DNA of 64,000 nucleotides from Closterium sp. NIES-65 (lineage: Eukaryota > Streptophyta > Zygnematophyceae > Desmidiales > Closteriaceae): positions 558,001 through 622,000 of the forward strand of contig CANXME010001985.1 of assembly GCA_948144175.1 (NCBI GenBank). The letters run 5' to 3'. Of the stretch, positions 43,700 through 56,904 are shown piece after piece. Positions within the stretch are counted from its first letter, which is position 1, and each line of letters begins with the position of its first letter. The translations under genes and the position numbers were made by a program. A model generated the notes under the pieces. That model was not told the DNA's origin and made no database searches. It saw nothing but the letters and a program-made list of their open reading frames with translations.

Positions 43700-44256
43700 C
43701 AATTAACTATTACGGTATTCACTATCATAGGGGCTGGGTGTGTGGGAAACTTGACTAAACCGTTTGAAAAATGAGAGACGTGGGTGGAGGGAAATGACCT
43801 CCAGCCCACGTTCTGTGTTACGAATAGTAATATCCGATATTACTAAGCACTCCTCACCGTAGCAAGGAGCGGACAATATCGGGGAACGAACGCAAGCGTC
43901 AGACGGTTGGAATTGAGTCAAAGAGTCGGACGGTTACAGCACATCTGAACCGTCGGAAGCAAACGGCATCGGACAGCTGCAGGCAGGAAGGTTTTTGCAG
44001 GAACAGTTACGAAACCGTACGCACCGAACGGTTGGGATGCATTTGAATAAGGGAATGCCCCTTAGAGTACATGGCTAGTTAGGTCGTTTCGAATTTCCTT
44101 GTACTCATATTTATATCGTTGTATTTGCATGTTTTTATTATCTCAAGCATCTTACATTCACTCTGCTATTGAGGTCAAGGGCCCACCAACACTACTTCAC
44201 TGCGTGCGAACCTACCAGAGCAGATCCTGGGCTACAATCAACTCTTGATCTCAGCA
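43700..44256 (+). repeat. Probable 5' LTR of element D (left end not fixed)
   Basis: The primer-binding site at 44257 implies that the LTR ends at 44256 (CTCAGCA). A TG start near 43813 (TGTGTTACGAATAG) would give an LTR of about 440 bp, but the partner LTR is beyond the window, so the left boundary is a guess. Confidence 0.4.
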
Positions 44257-44349
44257 TGGTATGAGAGCGACTCTGGAATCATTCGCACCGTCACTCCCGA
44301 AAATTACGACACTTGGAAAGTGGCGACCTGCACACGATCACGCACGAGG

Positions 44350-45673
44350 ATGGCCGGAGGATCTGGTGTTCAGACTAATATGACGGCTGAAGCACAACCC
44401 AACCCGGCTGCGACAAGCGGGAACACGACGACAATCGACTCCGACGTTCTCGCACAACTTCTTCAGCGACTTACCAGCTTGGAGCAAGGACTCCAAACAT
44501 TGCGAAACGGCGATGCGGGAACTTCCTCGCAACCCCCTCAACCGGCCCCGACTGGCCAAACTCTCCCTCGACACCAATGGCTCAACCCCCAAGACTCCCC
44601 GTCCCAGTGAAGAGGCAATTCTCTCCGCTCAATCAAGGTTTCTCAACATATCAAAAATAAAGACAAGTACCTGTTTTGACGGCAGAGACTTCTATACCTG
44701 GAGCTTCGAATTGGAGCTTTTGCTGCAGAACGCCCAAATCTTCCATTACTTCGACGGGAGCTACGCGGAGCCTGCTGAGGATACCGACGACGCCAAGACG
44801 AGGTACTACAACGAATCGCTGATGGCATACGGAGTGATTCTGCGGAATATGTCGGCGGCGGAGCAGCTCAACATTCGTTCGTACAAAACGACAGCTGCTC
44901 CAGCCCTCAACGCCTGGCGACATCTGACAGGCGTGTATCAGCCCAAGGACTCCGTGTCCTCGAGCCGACTACTCCAGGAACTACTGGAAACCAAGATGAC
45001 CTCAGGGGAGAAGGTCAACAACTACCTTAACCGCTGTCGGAGCCTTCGCGATCAAATCGTGAAGTTGGGAAGCACGATATCGGAACAAATCTTCGTCAAC
45101 ATCGTGCTTCAAGGGTTCGGCCCAGAGTGGCGGCCCTGCAAGGCGCTTCTCCGACAGCAGGGGGTCATCTCGGAGGCCGCCCTTTGCGCCGCCCTTCTCG
45201 TCGAACAAAGGGATATGGACCAGCAGCGACCAGCGCCACGACGAGAACGCGAACGGCTCGCCTTCTACGCTGACAACAACGAAGAGCGACGGCCGAGGCG
45301 CCTCTACTGCAAAAGTTGCAGAAATTTCGGGCACCTGGCGGATCGATGCAAACTCCGATCTCGCCCTCGCCAGTCCAATCCGAGCACTTGGACCGGCCGA
45401 CAAGACGCACGAGGCGACGTGCGTCCAGCCCAGGGACAACAACTCCCACCTGCGCGCAACCTGAACCCAGCGGTTCAGCACCAGCAGCAGCAGTCGTCAT
45501 CGACTGCACCAGTTCGCAATGTCATGAGCAACATGACCATGACAAGCGAGTCGCGTCGTCGACGCATGCGCTCACCTTCACCTGAGCCAGCACCACACCC
45601 CATTGGCGCATATATCAACAACAATCCTTTTAGCTCGCGCCGCGACTACACCGACGACGACGACCAGGACTAG
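44350..45673 (+). pseudogene. Element D Gag
   Basis: ATG at 44350 opens a Gln/Thr-rich N-terminus with a short coiled coil (LAQLLQRLTSLEQGLQTL). That frame stops at 44610, while the main Gag continues in another frame (from at least 44600), so there is a frameshift somewhere in 44513-44610, or Gag starts later. The core has the UBN2 pattern FDGRDFYTWSFELELLL and ends with zinc knuckle CKSCRNFGHLADRCK (C-x2-C-x4-H-x4-C). A TAG at 45671-45673 ends it, but the same frame continues into Pol. Confidence 0.75.
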
Positions 45674-46921
45674 AATCTCCCAGTCCCGCTGCTCGAAAGT
45701 CCCCCGCACGTCCCTGATATGCGAGTGGCGCCACTTGATTGGCTTACGCGCGAACAATTTCTTAAGTTCGACGCCCCGCACATCGTCACGCCGCGACTGG
45801 CGCTGCTCGCACGTGACGACAACAAGCGCTACAACACCTGGTACCTGGACAGCTGCTGCGGCCAGCATATGGTGGGGTCCGAGCGTTACATATCCAACGC
45901 CGTCCCCACCCCTACCGTCACCTACGTCACCGTGGCAAATAATACACGCCTGCGCGCAAGCGCGCAAGGCATCGTCATGCTCAAGGCACGCGGAATCCGC
46001 ACCCACATCACACTCAACGATGTGTTAATCGTCCAGAACTTGCGCTTCAACCTTCTGTCCGCCGCACAACTCATGGATTGCGGTGTCGACCTCAGCACGG
46101 ACCACGCGACGCGAGACATCCTGCTGCACTACAAAGCACGCAACTTTCCCCGCAGGCAGATCGGACGAGCGCGCTCTGAAAATGGAGTATACGTCTTGGA
46201 TTTCGACATCCCCGACTGCAGCGGCGACACGCACGAACTAATTGACCTCGTGCCACTGCGCTTCGAACACATCCACCGCAGGGACTGGAAGCACCCTGAC
46301 GGTAGACCGTGGGTTCCGCACCATCCCCACCCACGCGAAACGGCACTTCACAATCCCGATCCAGACGGAATATGCAGGGATTGTGACACACCGACGACTT
46401 CGACGAACGCGATTGCCGGCCGGGGACTCGCCGCCATCGTTGAAGCAGAGCGTCACATGCCCCCAAGGGAAGGGATGTCGCAGCTCGAACTCGAAGTCGC
46501 CACCCACGGCGTCTTCGGCACGCCAGAACATCCCCTTATCGGTCCCCCCTCGCAACACCTTCAGGGGATGCTGCGCGGAACTGGCGTCGGCACCTTCGAT
46601 GCCCGTGGCGAGCCGCGACCCTACACCTACGCGAAATTCCTGGAGACCTACCCTCACCAACACGATTCGACGAAGAAACTCACCATGGAACGAGAGGAAG
46701 AACTGGCGCGCCGCGAAGCTGAGGAGCTTCGCCAGCAAAGTCTCGTAGAGGCACGCGGGACGTTCGCTTGCGATGCATGGGGAGGTGAAGCGGTAGAAGA
46801 TGACTCCAACGAAGGAGGATGGGGAAGCACTGGCGGGTTGGAAACAAACGACGCTAGCGGCTGGGGAAACAGCGGCGGCACCTGGGCCGACGCGGGCGGC
46901 GGATGGGGCGCCGCAACTGGC

Positions 46922-47055
46922 TGTCAGAACATTATAGCTTATATATATTTGTGTAGGCTATAGTGGGGTATCCCATAGGGGGTACAACCCAATCAGGGTT
47001 TCCTATATGTACTCACTTCATTCATAGTTCATTCATTCTCGTTCTCATTCTCACA
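46922..47055 (+). repeat. 5' LTR of element B
   Basis: 134 bp, TGTCAGAAC...TCTCACA, identical to 54189-54322. Confidence 0.95.
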
Positions 47056-47067
47056 TGGAATCAGAGC

Positions 47068-48061
47068 AGGTCCCCTCCTAGGGACTGTTCCTTGGGCCCA
47101 CCGAAGCGCGCCTCGAGGCGCGCGCTCCCTTTTTTTTAGCGACCCGTCGGGTCGCACCTAGCGGCTCGTCGCGCCACCCTTACGGTCGCGTCGAGCCGCC
47201 TTCGCGGCTGCGGCGCGCCGCCCTTCTCCCGGCCCGTCGCCGCCCTTACCTGCGGCTTCGCGCCGCCCTTACTGGCGGCTTCGCGCCGCCCTTACCTGCG
47301 GCTTCGCGCCGCCCCGGCCCGTCGCCGCCCTTACTTGCGGCTCCACGCCGCCCTTACCTGCGGCTTAGCGCCGCCCCGGCCCGTCGCCGCCCTTATCTGC
47401 GGCTTCGCGCCGCCCTTCACTGCGGCCCACCCGTCGCCTTACCTGCGACCCACCCGCCGCCCTTACTTGCGGCCCACCGCCGCCCTACCTACGGCTCACG
47501 CCGCCGTCCTAGCCCCACGCCGCCGTCCCGGCAGCACGCCGCCGTCCCGGCCCCCACGCCGCCGTCCCGGCCGCACGCCGCCGTCTCGGCTGCACGCCGC
47601 CGTCCCAACTGCACGCCGCCGCCTCGGCCCCACGCCGCCCTTACGCCGCTGTGACACCCAGCCGCCCGAGCCGCCCGTGCCATCTGCTAGACCCGAGCCG
47701 CCCGGACCCCTGTGCCGCTGAGGAGCCGAGCCGCGTGTGCCGCTGAGGAGCCGAGCCGCCTGTGCCGCTGAGGAGCCGAGCCGCCCGAGCCGCCTGTGCC
47801 GCTGAGGAGCCGAGCCGCCCGAGCCGCCTGTGCCGCTGAGGAGCCGAGCCGCCCAAGCCGCCCGAGCCGCTGAGTACCTGAGCCGCCCGAGCCGCCCGAG
47901 CCGCCCGAGCCGCCCGAGCCCCCTGAGTCACCTGAGGAGCAGAGCCGCTGGTCCATCGGAGCTGCTGTTGCTGCTGGGCCGGCCGAGCAGCAGTGTTGCC
48001 GTGTTGCTGTGCCCCTGAGCTGCCCGACCCGCCCTGTCTGGTGAGATCGTCGACTGCTGTC
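47068..48061 (+). repeat. GC-rich leader of element B
   Basis: Untranslated leader. The first half repeats units like CTTACCTGCGGCTTCGCGCCGCC; the second half (about 47700-47930) repeats TGCCGCTGAGGAGCCGAGCC. The units differ from those of A and C. Confidence 0.8.
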
Positions 48062-51000
48062 ATGGCTACCCCTAGTGTCCTAGCTTTTGACGCTGAGGGT
48101 CGCGCCATTGACTTTGAGGTCTGGGTAGACGACCTGCAGCTGTTCTTACAGTGCGATAGGGCAGACGGTCTTTCTCTCTTTGACCTCACCTCTGGCGCCG
48201 TCCCTGCCCCTGCTGCTGATGCTGACCCCACTGTTCGCTCCTAGTGGGCCACACGCGACGCTGCTGCACGTCTTGCTGTGCGTCGCCACCTGCCTACCGC
48301 TGAGCGCGCGCACTTTAGTCAGTACAAGAGTGCTCAGACCTTGTACGACGCTGTAGTTGCGCGCTACTCCTCCCCTGCCACTGCTGCACTGAGCCGCCTC
48401 ATGCCCCCCTTCCTCTTCCCTGACCTTGCCGCCTTTCCCACTGTCGCTGATCTCATTACGCACCTCCGCACTAGTGACACCCGCTACCGCGCTGGGCTTC
48501 CTGCTGACTTCTGCGCCAAGAACCCCCCCCCCCATGTACATCACTCTCTACTTTCTAGTCACCCGCCTCCCTGACTCCCTTCGTGTAGTCCGGGACCACT
48601 TCCTCGCGGTCTGTCCCACCACTCTCACAGTCGACAGCCTAGAGAAGGCCCTCCTAGCGGCGGAGAAGAGCATCGTCGCTGTAGGAGCCTCTCGAGGTGA
48701 CCCCCGTGCCCCCATTTTTGAGGGGTGTTCTCCTTCCCCTCTCTTGCCCTCTGTCGCCTCTGCCGCTGCGGCCGACCTCGTTGGTCTTGAGTCGGTCGGT
48801 GCGGCGTCTGCCCCTAGCGGGAGACGCCGCCCTGGCAAGGGCAAGGGGGGCAAGGGAGTGGGTGGGGCCAGCGGGGGCGGTGGAGGAGGAGGTGGAGGCG
48901 GCGGAGGGAGTGGGGGTGGCGGTGGAGGTGGTGGCGGGGGTGGAGGTGCTAGTGGCAGCAGTGGAGGCGGAGGCGGCGTCGGCGGCGGCGGTACTGGCGG
49001 GGGTGGCGGCGGTGGCGGAGGTGGAGGAGGCGGAGGTGGAGGTAGTGGAGGTGGTCGGAGTGGAACTTCGCAGCGGAGCGGCACTGGGGGTGGTCAGCGC
49101 CAGCAGCAGCAGCAGCAGCAGCGTTCTCGCGACGTCCCCACCCCTCAGCAGCTCAGTGAGTGGTACACGCAGCGTCAGCGTGGTGGGGGTCTTGGTCCCT
49201 GCACCTACGTCCTTCGCACCGGCGACCGCGCGGGTGAGCAGTGTGGGGGTGCCCACTCCACCCAGCGCTGCTTTGGCCGCCTGACGGACACTTGGCGTCA
49301 GCAGTTTCCGGAGGCCACGGAGATCCCCCGCTGGGGAGAGCTGTCTAGGGCTGGTGTAGCTATCTTTGATCTTGACTTTGATGCTATCCTTGCTGCCATG
49401 TATGCTATGACCATTAGTGATGAGGGTGACTGTAACCGGTGTTTCCCGCCCGACCCGGGCATTGGTACTGCTGCTCTAGGTGCCAGCGAGGCTACTGCTC
49501 TAGGTGCCAGTGCGTCTGTGCTCTCAGGTACTGGTGAGTCTGCGCTCTCAGGTACTAGTGAGTCTGCGCTCTCAGGTACTGCGTCGGCTTCGGCCTCCCA
49601 CACCTTCACCCTTGACTCTTGAGCGTCTCGCTCCTTCTTTCCAGTCCGCACCACACTCACGCCGCTTAGTCGGCCGGTTGCGGTGTCCCTGGCTGACCCC
49701 TCTGAGGGTCGTGTCCTGTCTCACTTCTCCACAGTCCTCCCGTGTCCGGCGGCTCCCTCTGGCACCCTGTCTGGTCTCTACCTCCCCTCGTTCTCTACGA
49801 ACTTGGTGAGTGGTGCTGACCTACAGGATGCGGGAGTCCACCAGTTCAACCCTGCTCGTCAGCGGGTGACGCACTGCACAGAGGCTAGCACAGGTCGCCA
49901 CCTGGCTACGTTTACACGCCAGCCAGGGTCGAGCCTGTACACACAGACCACTGCTTCTCCTCCAGTTGCTGAGTCTGGTAGGGTTCCTGCGTCTGGTCAG
50001 GTGTTTGCTGCAGCGTCCAGGTCTGGTCCTGAGTCTGCCCCCTGTTCGTGTCGTCGCCTGTCTCACGAGACTCTCCTCTGGCACCACCGCCTTGGTCACC
50101 CCTCTCTACTTCAGCTCAGAGGCATGGCCTCCCGTCTTCTTGTGTCTGGTCTCCCCCGGTCCCTCCCTCCCCTTCCTCAGGGCCCAGGCCCTGCCTGTGT
50201 CCCCTGTGTCGAGGGGCGCCAGCGTGCTGCCCCTCACTCCTCCCAGTTTCCTCCAACAGAGGCTCTGTTGCAGATGCTTCACATGGACGTGTGGGGCCCT
50301 GCCCGCGTCCGTGGACTGGGTCACGAGTGCTACTTCCTGTTGGTGGTTGACGACTACTCGCGTTACACCACAGTCTTCCCCTTGCGCAGCAAGGGTGATG
50401 TCACTGAGGTGCTGATCGACTGGATCCGCGCAGCTCGTCTCCAGCTCAGGCAGAGCTTTGGCTCAGACTTTCCTGTTTTGCGTCTGCACTCGGACAGAGG
50501 CGGAGAGTTCTCCTCTGGCCTTCTGCGTGCCTACTGTCATGCGCGAGGCATCCGTCAGACCTTCACGCTTCCGGACTCACCGCAGCAAAATGGGATTGCA
50601 GAGCGCTGCATTGGCATGGTCATGGACGTCGCTCGTACGTCTATGATGCATGCAGCTGCCCCCCATTTTCTGTGGCCGTTTGCGGTCAGGTACGCGGCGC
50701 ATCAGATCAACCTCCACCCCAGGGTCTCCAGGCCGGAGACCTCCCCAGCCCTGCTTTGGACGGGGAAGGTTGGCGATGCGTCGGCGTTCCGGGTCTGGGG
50801 ATCTCGGGCGTTTGTCCGCGACTTGTCTGCGGAAAAGCTGTCCCCTCGCGCTGCTCCCTGCGTCTTCCTGGGGTTCCCCCCCGACGCCCATGGGTGGCAA
50901 TTCTACCACCCCACCTCTCGCCGTGTTCTGTCCTCCCAGGACGTCACGTTCGACGAGCCGGTACCCTACTACCGCCTCTTCCCCTACCGCACTCCGTCCC

Positions 51001-53975
51001 TCCCCCCACCCCCGCTCTTCTTTGTACCAGGTCCCCCCCCGGTAGACCCCCTTCCCCCTCAGGGTCCTGCCCCTTCAGGTGTGTCCCAGGTAGACGCGGT
51101 CGAGCCTGTCGATGTCACTGGTGACTCTGGTGCTGCTGCGGGTGCTGAGCCTAGGGGTGCTGAGACTGGGGGTGCTGAGCCTGGGGGTGCGGAGCCTGGG
51201 GGTGCTGAGCCTGGGGGTGCTGAGCCTAGGGGTGCTGAGCCTGGGGGTGCTGAGACTGAAGGTGCTACACCTGGAGGTGCTTTGCCTGGGGGTGCTGAGC
51301 CTGGAGGTTCTTCGCCTAGAGGTTCTCCGGGTGCTTCGTCTCGCCGAGAGCCACTCTCCCCACAGGAGCTGCGTGAGTGGTTTGCTTGGTGTTGGAGGCG
51401 TGCTGCTGGTGCTGGAGGTTCTTCGGCTGCTGAGGGTGCTGCTGTCGCGGGTCCCGGAGGTGCTCGTACTGGGAGTACTGGAGCTGCTGGGCCTGCGGGT
51501 TCGACTGGAGCTGGTGCTGCTGAGGGTGTTGGCACTGAGACTACCACTGGCGGTCCGGTTGGCGGTGCTCCTGGTGCTGCTGGAGGTTCTGGGGCTGCTG
51601 GAGGTGCTGTTGGGGGTTCTGGTGCTGTTGGAGGTGCTGCTGGAGCGGGTACTCCTGCTGGGGGTACTGGTACTGTCCCTGCTGTTTCCGGCGTCGCCAC
51701 GCGGCCCCGACCGTACTTCGTTCCACTCTTGCAGCAGGCTCTTGCTCTTACAACTTCTCCTGGTCCTCCTCCTCCTCCTCCTCCCTTAGAGGGTCCACAG
51801 CCTGTCCAATCACAGTCACAGCTACAGCCTGCCTCCCCTTTGCCTGCTCCTTCTCCCTACGCTGGTCCGACTGGAGGCCTTACTGAGCGTCGTGAGCCTG
51901 CGTCTCGTCATGCGTCGCCTGTTCGTGCTGCGCGCACTAGTGGTCGCGGTTCGCGTCAGCGTCCTCCTCCTGTCCCTGGCACGCACCGGATGTCTCTGCG
52001 TCCGTCTTCTGCTCCTCTACGTGCCCCTTTGCCTTCTCCTCCTGCTTCCTCTCTTCCTGCTCTTGCCGACCCGGAGTCGGACTCTCTTCGTGCTGCCAGT
52101 CCTACTGTCACGCGTCTCCTTGCTACTGCCGTCACTGACCCTTCTTTTGAGTCTACTGCTGCGTCTGCCCTTGTTACTGAGGTCGTCGACTTTGCTGCTC
52201 ACTGTCGTCTAGACTACGCTGCTGGTCTTGTCGCTGAGTCTGAGTCTGCCTGTCCTCCGTCCGTCGGGGGTGAGTGTGCCCTTGGCACGGACGTCCTTGA
52301 GGACAGGCAGGAGGAGTTTCAGTGTCTGGCCGCCACTTCACCTCATCTCGTGTCTGTACTGCTTACCCCTGAGGGAGACCCGGATGCACCTGACATCCCG
52401 ACTCCGCGCTCTTACGCGGAGGCGATAGAGGGTCCCTACTCCTCTCAGTGGCAGGCAGCTATGGATGCAGAGATGGCTTCCTGGAAGTCCACAGGCACCT
52501 ACGTTGACGCTGTCCCCCCTCCTGGGGCGAACATCGTCAGTGGCATGTGGATCTTCAGGGTGAAGCGGCCGCCGGGTTCTCCGCCTGTCTTCAAGGCGCG
52601 TTACGTGGCTCCTGGCTTCAGTCAGCGGCAGGGAGTTGACTACTTTCAGACCTTCTCCCCCACCCTGAAGATGACCACTCTTCGGGTACTGCTGCACGTT
52701 GCTGCTCACCGTGACTACGAGCTGCACTCTCTCGACTTCAGCACTGCTTTCTTGCAGGGCAGCCTGCACGAGGAGATCTGGCTGCGCCGCCCACCTGGCT
52801 TCACTGGGTCTTTCCCTCCTGGTACCCAGTGGAGTCTCCGGCGTCCACTCTACGGTCTCCGCCAGGCGCCGCGTGAGTGGCACGATACACTGAGGACTAC
52901 ACTGGCGGCACTTGGGTTTGCTCCTTCTACTGCCGACCCGTCGCTGTTTCTGCGCACCGACACCTCTCTGCCGCCGTTCTACATCCTCGTGTACGTCGAC
53001 GACTTGGTCTTTGCCACAGCTGACACTGCTGGACTCGCCTACGTGAAGTCCGAGCTGCAGAAGAGACACTCGTGCACTGACATGGGTGAACTGCGCAGCT
53101 ACCTTGGCTTGCAGATCACCCGGGACAGAGCACGCCGCACCATTACCCTGACTCAGTCACACATGGTGCAGCAGGTCCTTCAGCGCTTCGGCTTCACGTA
53201 CTCCTCGCCCCAGGCCACTCCTCTGCCTACTCGCCACTCGCTCTCAGCTCTGCCTTCGGATGAGTCCGTAGAGTCGAGTGGCCCGTATCCAGAGCTTGTT
53301 GGCTGCCTCATGTACCTGATGACCTGCACACGACCTGACCTTGCATACCCTCTTAGCATTCTTGCACGCTATGTTGCTCCTGGGAGACACCGACCAGAGC
53401 ACATGGCTGCAGCGAAGAGGGTGTTGCGCTACTTGTGCAGTACGTCGGGCATGGGGCTAGTGCTTGGAGGGCGGAGTCCAGTGGTCCTCACTGGGCACGC
53501 GGACGCTTCTTGGGCTGACGACCAGGCTACGCAGCGGTCGTCACAGGGTTACACCTTCAGTCTTGGTTCCGGCTCTGTTTCGTGGCGGGCTACCCGCTCG
53601 TCTTCTGTTCTCGGCTCCAGTTGTGAGGCTGAGATCTACGCCGGGGCTATGGCTGCCCAGGAGCTTCGCTGGCTCACCTACCTGCTGACCGACCTTGGAG
53701 AGCCGCCTCGTTCTCTTCCAGTCCTGTACGTAGACAACAAGGCCATGCTGGCCTTGTGTCGAGAGCAGCGACTGGAGCACAGGACAAAGCACATTGCTCT
53801 CCGCTACTTCCTTGCTCGTGAGCTACAGCAGCGTGGACAGTTGCGGCTTGCGTACGTGGCCTCTGAGGCCAACACTGCTGATGTCTTCACCAAGGAACTT
53901 GCGCCTTGTGATCATCAGCGCTTCTGCACGCAGCTGGGTCTTGTGCCTGTCTTGCCTCACTTGCTCACTTATTGA
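48062..53975 (+). pseudogene. Element B gag-pol, disrupted in gag and protease
   Basis: ATG 48062 (MATPSVLAF). Breaks: TAG at 48242-48244; an extra C in a run of 11 (48533-48543; C has ten) that shifts frame; and TGA at 49620-49622 that removes the Gly of protease LDSG. From about 49623 the frame is fully open to 53975 for more than 1430 codons. It contains GAG-pre-integrase, integrase (D-D-E motifs intact), a linker of 5-residue GGAEP repeats, reverse transcriptase with YVDDLVFA, and RNase H ending FTKELAPCDHQRFC. One usually conserved Arg in the ARGFSQ motif is Pro here. Gag has a long poly-Gly linker and a C-x13-C-x3-H-x4-C zinc knuckle. Confidence 0.9.
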
Positions 53976-54188
53976 CCTTGATTGTACTTTCACATATATA
54001 TACTCTTGCTCTTGCTTGCTTAGCCTCTTGTATATCTATATATGTGATCTTGCATGTGAACTGGCCTTCTGGCCTTTGAACTTGTGCTCGGAATGTGTGG
54101 TGACTTTGTGATCCACCCTGAGCTCTGCTTTGCTTTGCTTGACTGGTCTTGTGACCCCTTGTTCTCCCCCACTTTGCCTATGGGGGTG

Positions 54189-54322
54189 TGTCAGAACATT
54201 ATAGCTTATATATATTTGTGTAGGCTATAGTGGGGTATCCCATAGGGGGTACAACCCAATCAGGGTTTCCTATATGTACTCACTTCATTCATAGTTCATT
54301 CATTCTCGTTCTCATTCTCACA
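54189..54322 (+). repeat. 3' LTR of element B
   Basis: 134 bp, identical to the 5' LTR, followed by target duplication CTGGC. Confidence 0.95.
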
Positions 54323-55790
54323 CTGGCGCCGACAACAGCGTTAGGGGTACTCTCCGCGAAGAACGAAGGGGGGGAGAAGATGAAGCTGAGGAAAGTCAGG
54401 CAACACCCGCAATCGTTCCTCTTGGTCGTCCCCCGCGCCACGTTCCACTCGCACTACCACCTCCTGACAACCCCCCGAGCCGCGATCCATGGGACACTAT
54501 CACCTGGGGCAACGAACCGTCAACACCACGTCGCACCGCCTACGGACCTGCCCCTGAGCACCGTGAACCCACCTTCGTCCCTGGAACCATCCCTGGGACT
54601 AACATCCCGCTCTCCGAAATTCGGGACAGAGAATTCTTGGCGCTGATGCTGACTACCGCGGCAGAAGAAGAAGAAGCAGAGGAAGCAGCAACAAGACCAA
54701 CCCCCGCACCTGACGAAGACCCTGAGGAAGCACGCACACGCTACATACGCACTTCCGGCTTTCGCGCTGACGACGCACTCTGGCACCAGCGGCTCGTCCA
54801 CCCTTCCCGCGCAATGCTGAAAAACTGCATCGACGCAGGCATCTTCGCTCCTGGCGCACTCCTGCGTCCCGATGGCTCCGAAGTAAGCGGCGCGACACAT
54901 CCGCGCAACTGCACCGTCTGCCTTGAAGCTGCACTGAACCACCAACCGTTCCCGCTACTCGAACCTGGAACGAATCGCTACCCCAAGCTGCACAAGGTGT
55001 ACAGCGATTTCCTGAACGTGGGGCATTGCGGAGTCGAAGACGTAATGTACACACTTACCTTCATCGATGCCGGCACGCGCTACGTGTGGGTCGTGAATGT
55101 GGAGACGCGCGACAGAGCATACGAAGTATTTCGGCTTTGGCTGGCGCATGCGGAGAGGCAATCCGGGAAGAAACTCAAGATCTGGCAATCTGACGGCGCG
55201 GCAGAATTCAAGAGCAACCAGATGCAGACCTTTCTGGCACAGAAGGGGATCGAGCACCACATTTCTCTCCCCTACGCGCACCAACAGCAGGGCGTAGCCG
55301 AGCGGACCAATCGCACACTGATGACGAAGGTGCGCGCGCTGATGAAGCAGTCGAAATTGCCGCCGATCTACTGGACCTACGCGATGCACCACGCCGTGCG
55401 GGTGCACAACCTGCTTTCAACCACCGCAATCACCGGCAACCTGTCCTCGCACGTCAAATGGAGCGGAACCAAGGGGGACACCTCCATGCTCCAGGTATGA
55501 GGGTACATGATTCAATACCGCCCGCCGACCTCAACCATCGGCAAGTTCGCCAGCCGCGCACGCTGGGGAATCCACCTCGGCATCAGTCACGAGCACAAGG
55601 CGTGGATCGTGCTAGACCTCCTCAGCCAGAAAACCACTCACGCTCGCGACGTCATCTTCTACGAGCGTCTCTTCCTCGACTAGTTCCGCCGCGACGAGCA
55701 GACAAATGCGAATCGGGTCTACGCCAACGACGGCCACAGCTACGCAACGCCCGAAGACGAAGCCGCTGCAGCAATCTTGGAGCAGGACAC

Positions 55791-55923
55791 TGTCAGAACA
55801 TTATAGCTTATGCTTTTGTGTAGGCTATAGTGGGGTATCCCATAGGGGGTACAACCCAATTAGGGTTTCCTATATGTACTCACTTCATTCATAGTTCATC
55901 CATTTCTCGTTTCAGTTTTCTCA
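55791..55923 (+). repeat. 5' LTR of element C
   Basis: 133 bp, identical to 63414-63546. Close to the LTR of B but with a shorter TATATAT block and a different 3' end (TTTTCTCA). Confidence 0.95.
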
Positions 55924-55935
55924 TGGTATCAGAGC

Positions 55936-56904
55936 AGGTTCCCTCGTGGGAACTGTTCCTAGGGCCCACCGTTTTTTTTCCTGCCCGGAGCGCACTCAGC
56001 CCCTGCCCGAGTCGCGCTCCCCTCTCTCTCGGCCCCTAGTGGCCCCTTTAGCCGCCCGTCCCGGCCCGTCGATGCCCGTACGCCGCCCGTCCCGGCCCCA
56101 CGCCGCCGTGCGCCGCCCGTCCCGGCCCCACGCCGCCCGTGCGCCGCCCGTCCCGGCCCCACGCCGCCGTGCGCCGCCCGTCCCGGCCCCGCGCTGCTGC
56201 CCCGGCCCGTCGACGCCCGTGCGCCGCCGTCCTGGCCCCACGCCGCCCGTGCGCCGCCCGTCCCGGCCCCACGCCGCCGTCCCGGCCCCACGCCGCCCGT
56301 CCCGGCCCCACGCCGCCCGTGAGCCGCCCGTCTCAGCCCCGCGCCGCTGCCCCGGCCCGTCGATGCCCGTGCGCCGCCCGTCCCGGCCCCACGCCGCCCG
56401 TGCGCCGCTCGTCCCGGCCCCGCGCCGCTGCCCCGGCCCGTCGACGCCCGTGCGCCGCCCGTCCCGGCCCCACGCCGCCCGTGCGCCGCCCGTCCCGGCC
56501 CCACGCCGCTGTCCTGGCCCGTAGCCGCCCGTGCGCCGCTCGTCCCGGCCCCGCGCAGCTGCCCCGGCCCGTCGCCGCCCGTGCGGTACCCGCCCCGGCC
56601 CCTCGCCACCTGTCCCGGCTCTTCGCCGCCCGTGCGCCGCCTGTCTCGGCCCCGTCACCTGCTGCATCGCCGAGCCGCCCTGTAGCCCAGCAGCCGAGCC
56701 GCAGCCGAGCCGCCGAGCACCCGAGCCGCAGAGCAGCCGAGCCGCCGAGCAGCACAGCAGCCGAGCCGCAGAGCAGCCGAGCCGCCGAGCGTCCAAGCCG
56801 CCCTTCTTCTGAGCTGCCCGACCTGCTCAGTCTGGTGAGCACAGCCCCTTTCTCACTGCACTGCCCCCCCACCCTACTGTTTGCACTGCTGGTCGTCTAG
56901 GGTC
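55936..56904 (+). repeat. GC-rich leader of element C
   Basis: Untranslated leader. About 56040-56650 is a degenerate tandem array of CCGTCCCGGCCCCACGCCGC with GTGCGCCG spacers, then a GAGCCGCCGAGC array to about 56810. All frames are open through composition. Confidence 0.8.

Larger units (their letters stand above)
46922..54322 (+). mobile_element. Ty1/copia element B nested in D
   Basis: 7401 bp with identical 134-bp LTRs (46922-47055 and 54189-54322), flanked by CTGGC (46917-46921 and 54323-54327). Primer-binding site TGGAATCAGAGC (47056-47067) has one mismatch. Polypurine end CTATGGGGGTG is at about 54178-54188. Same family as A and C. Identical LTRs mean recent insertion, although gag-pol is broken. 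Confidence 0.95.
45719..55790 (+). pseudogene. Element D Pol: protease and integrase, split by element B
   Basis: First part 45719-46921 has a protease-like LDSCCGQHM (Gly of the usual D-S-G replaced by Cys), then FNLLSAAQLMDCG. B interrupts it at 46922, and the frame resumes at 54323. Second part: GAG-pre-integrase LWHQRLVHPS...CTVC, and integrase with Asp in YSDFLNVG and WQSDGAAEF and Glu in QQGVAERTNR. TGA at 55498-55500 and TAG at 55681-55683 are nonsense codons inside otherwise clean frame. The element is cut again by C at 55791. Confidence 0.8.

Noticed and set aside
55959..56900. Several 180-270-aa ORFs rich in Arg/Pro/Ala/Gly in the leader of C
   Set aside because: GC-rich tandem leader repeats open every frame; the true Gag starts at 56905.
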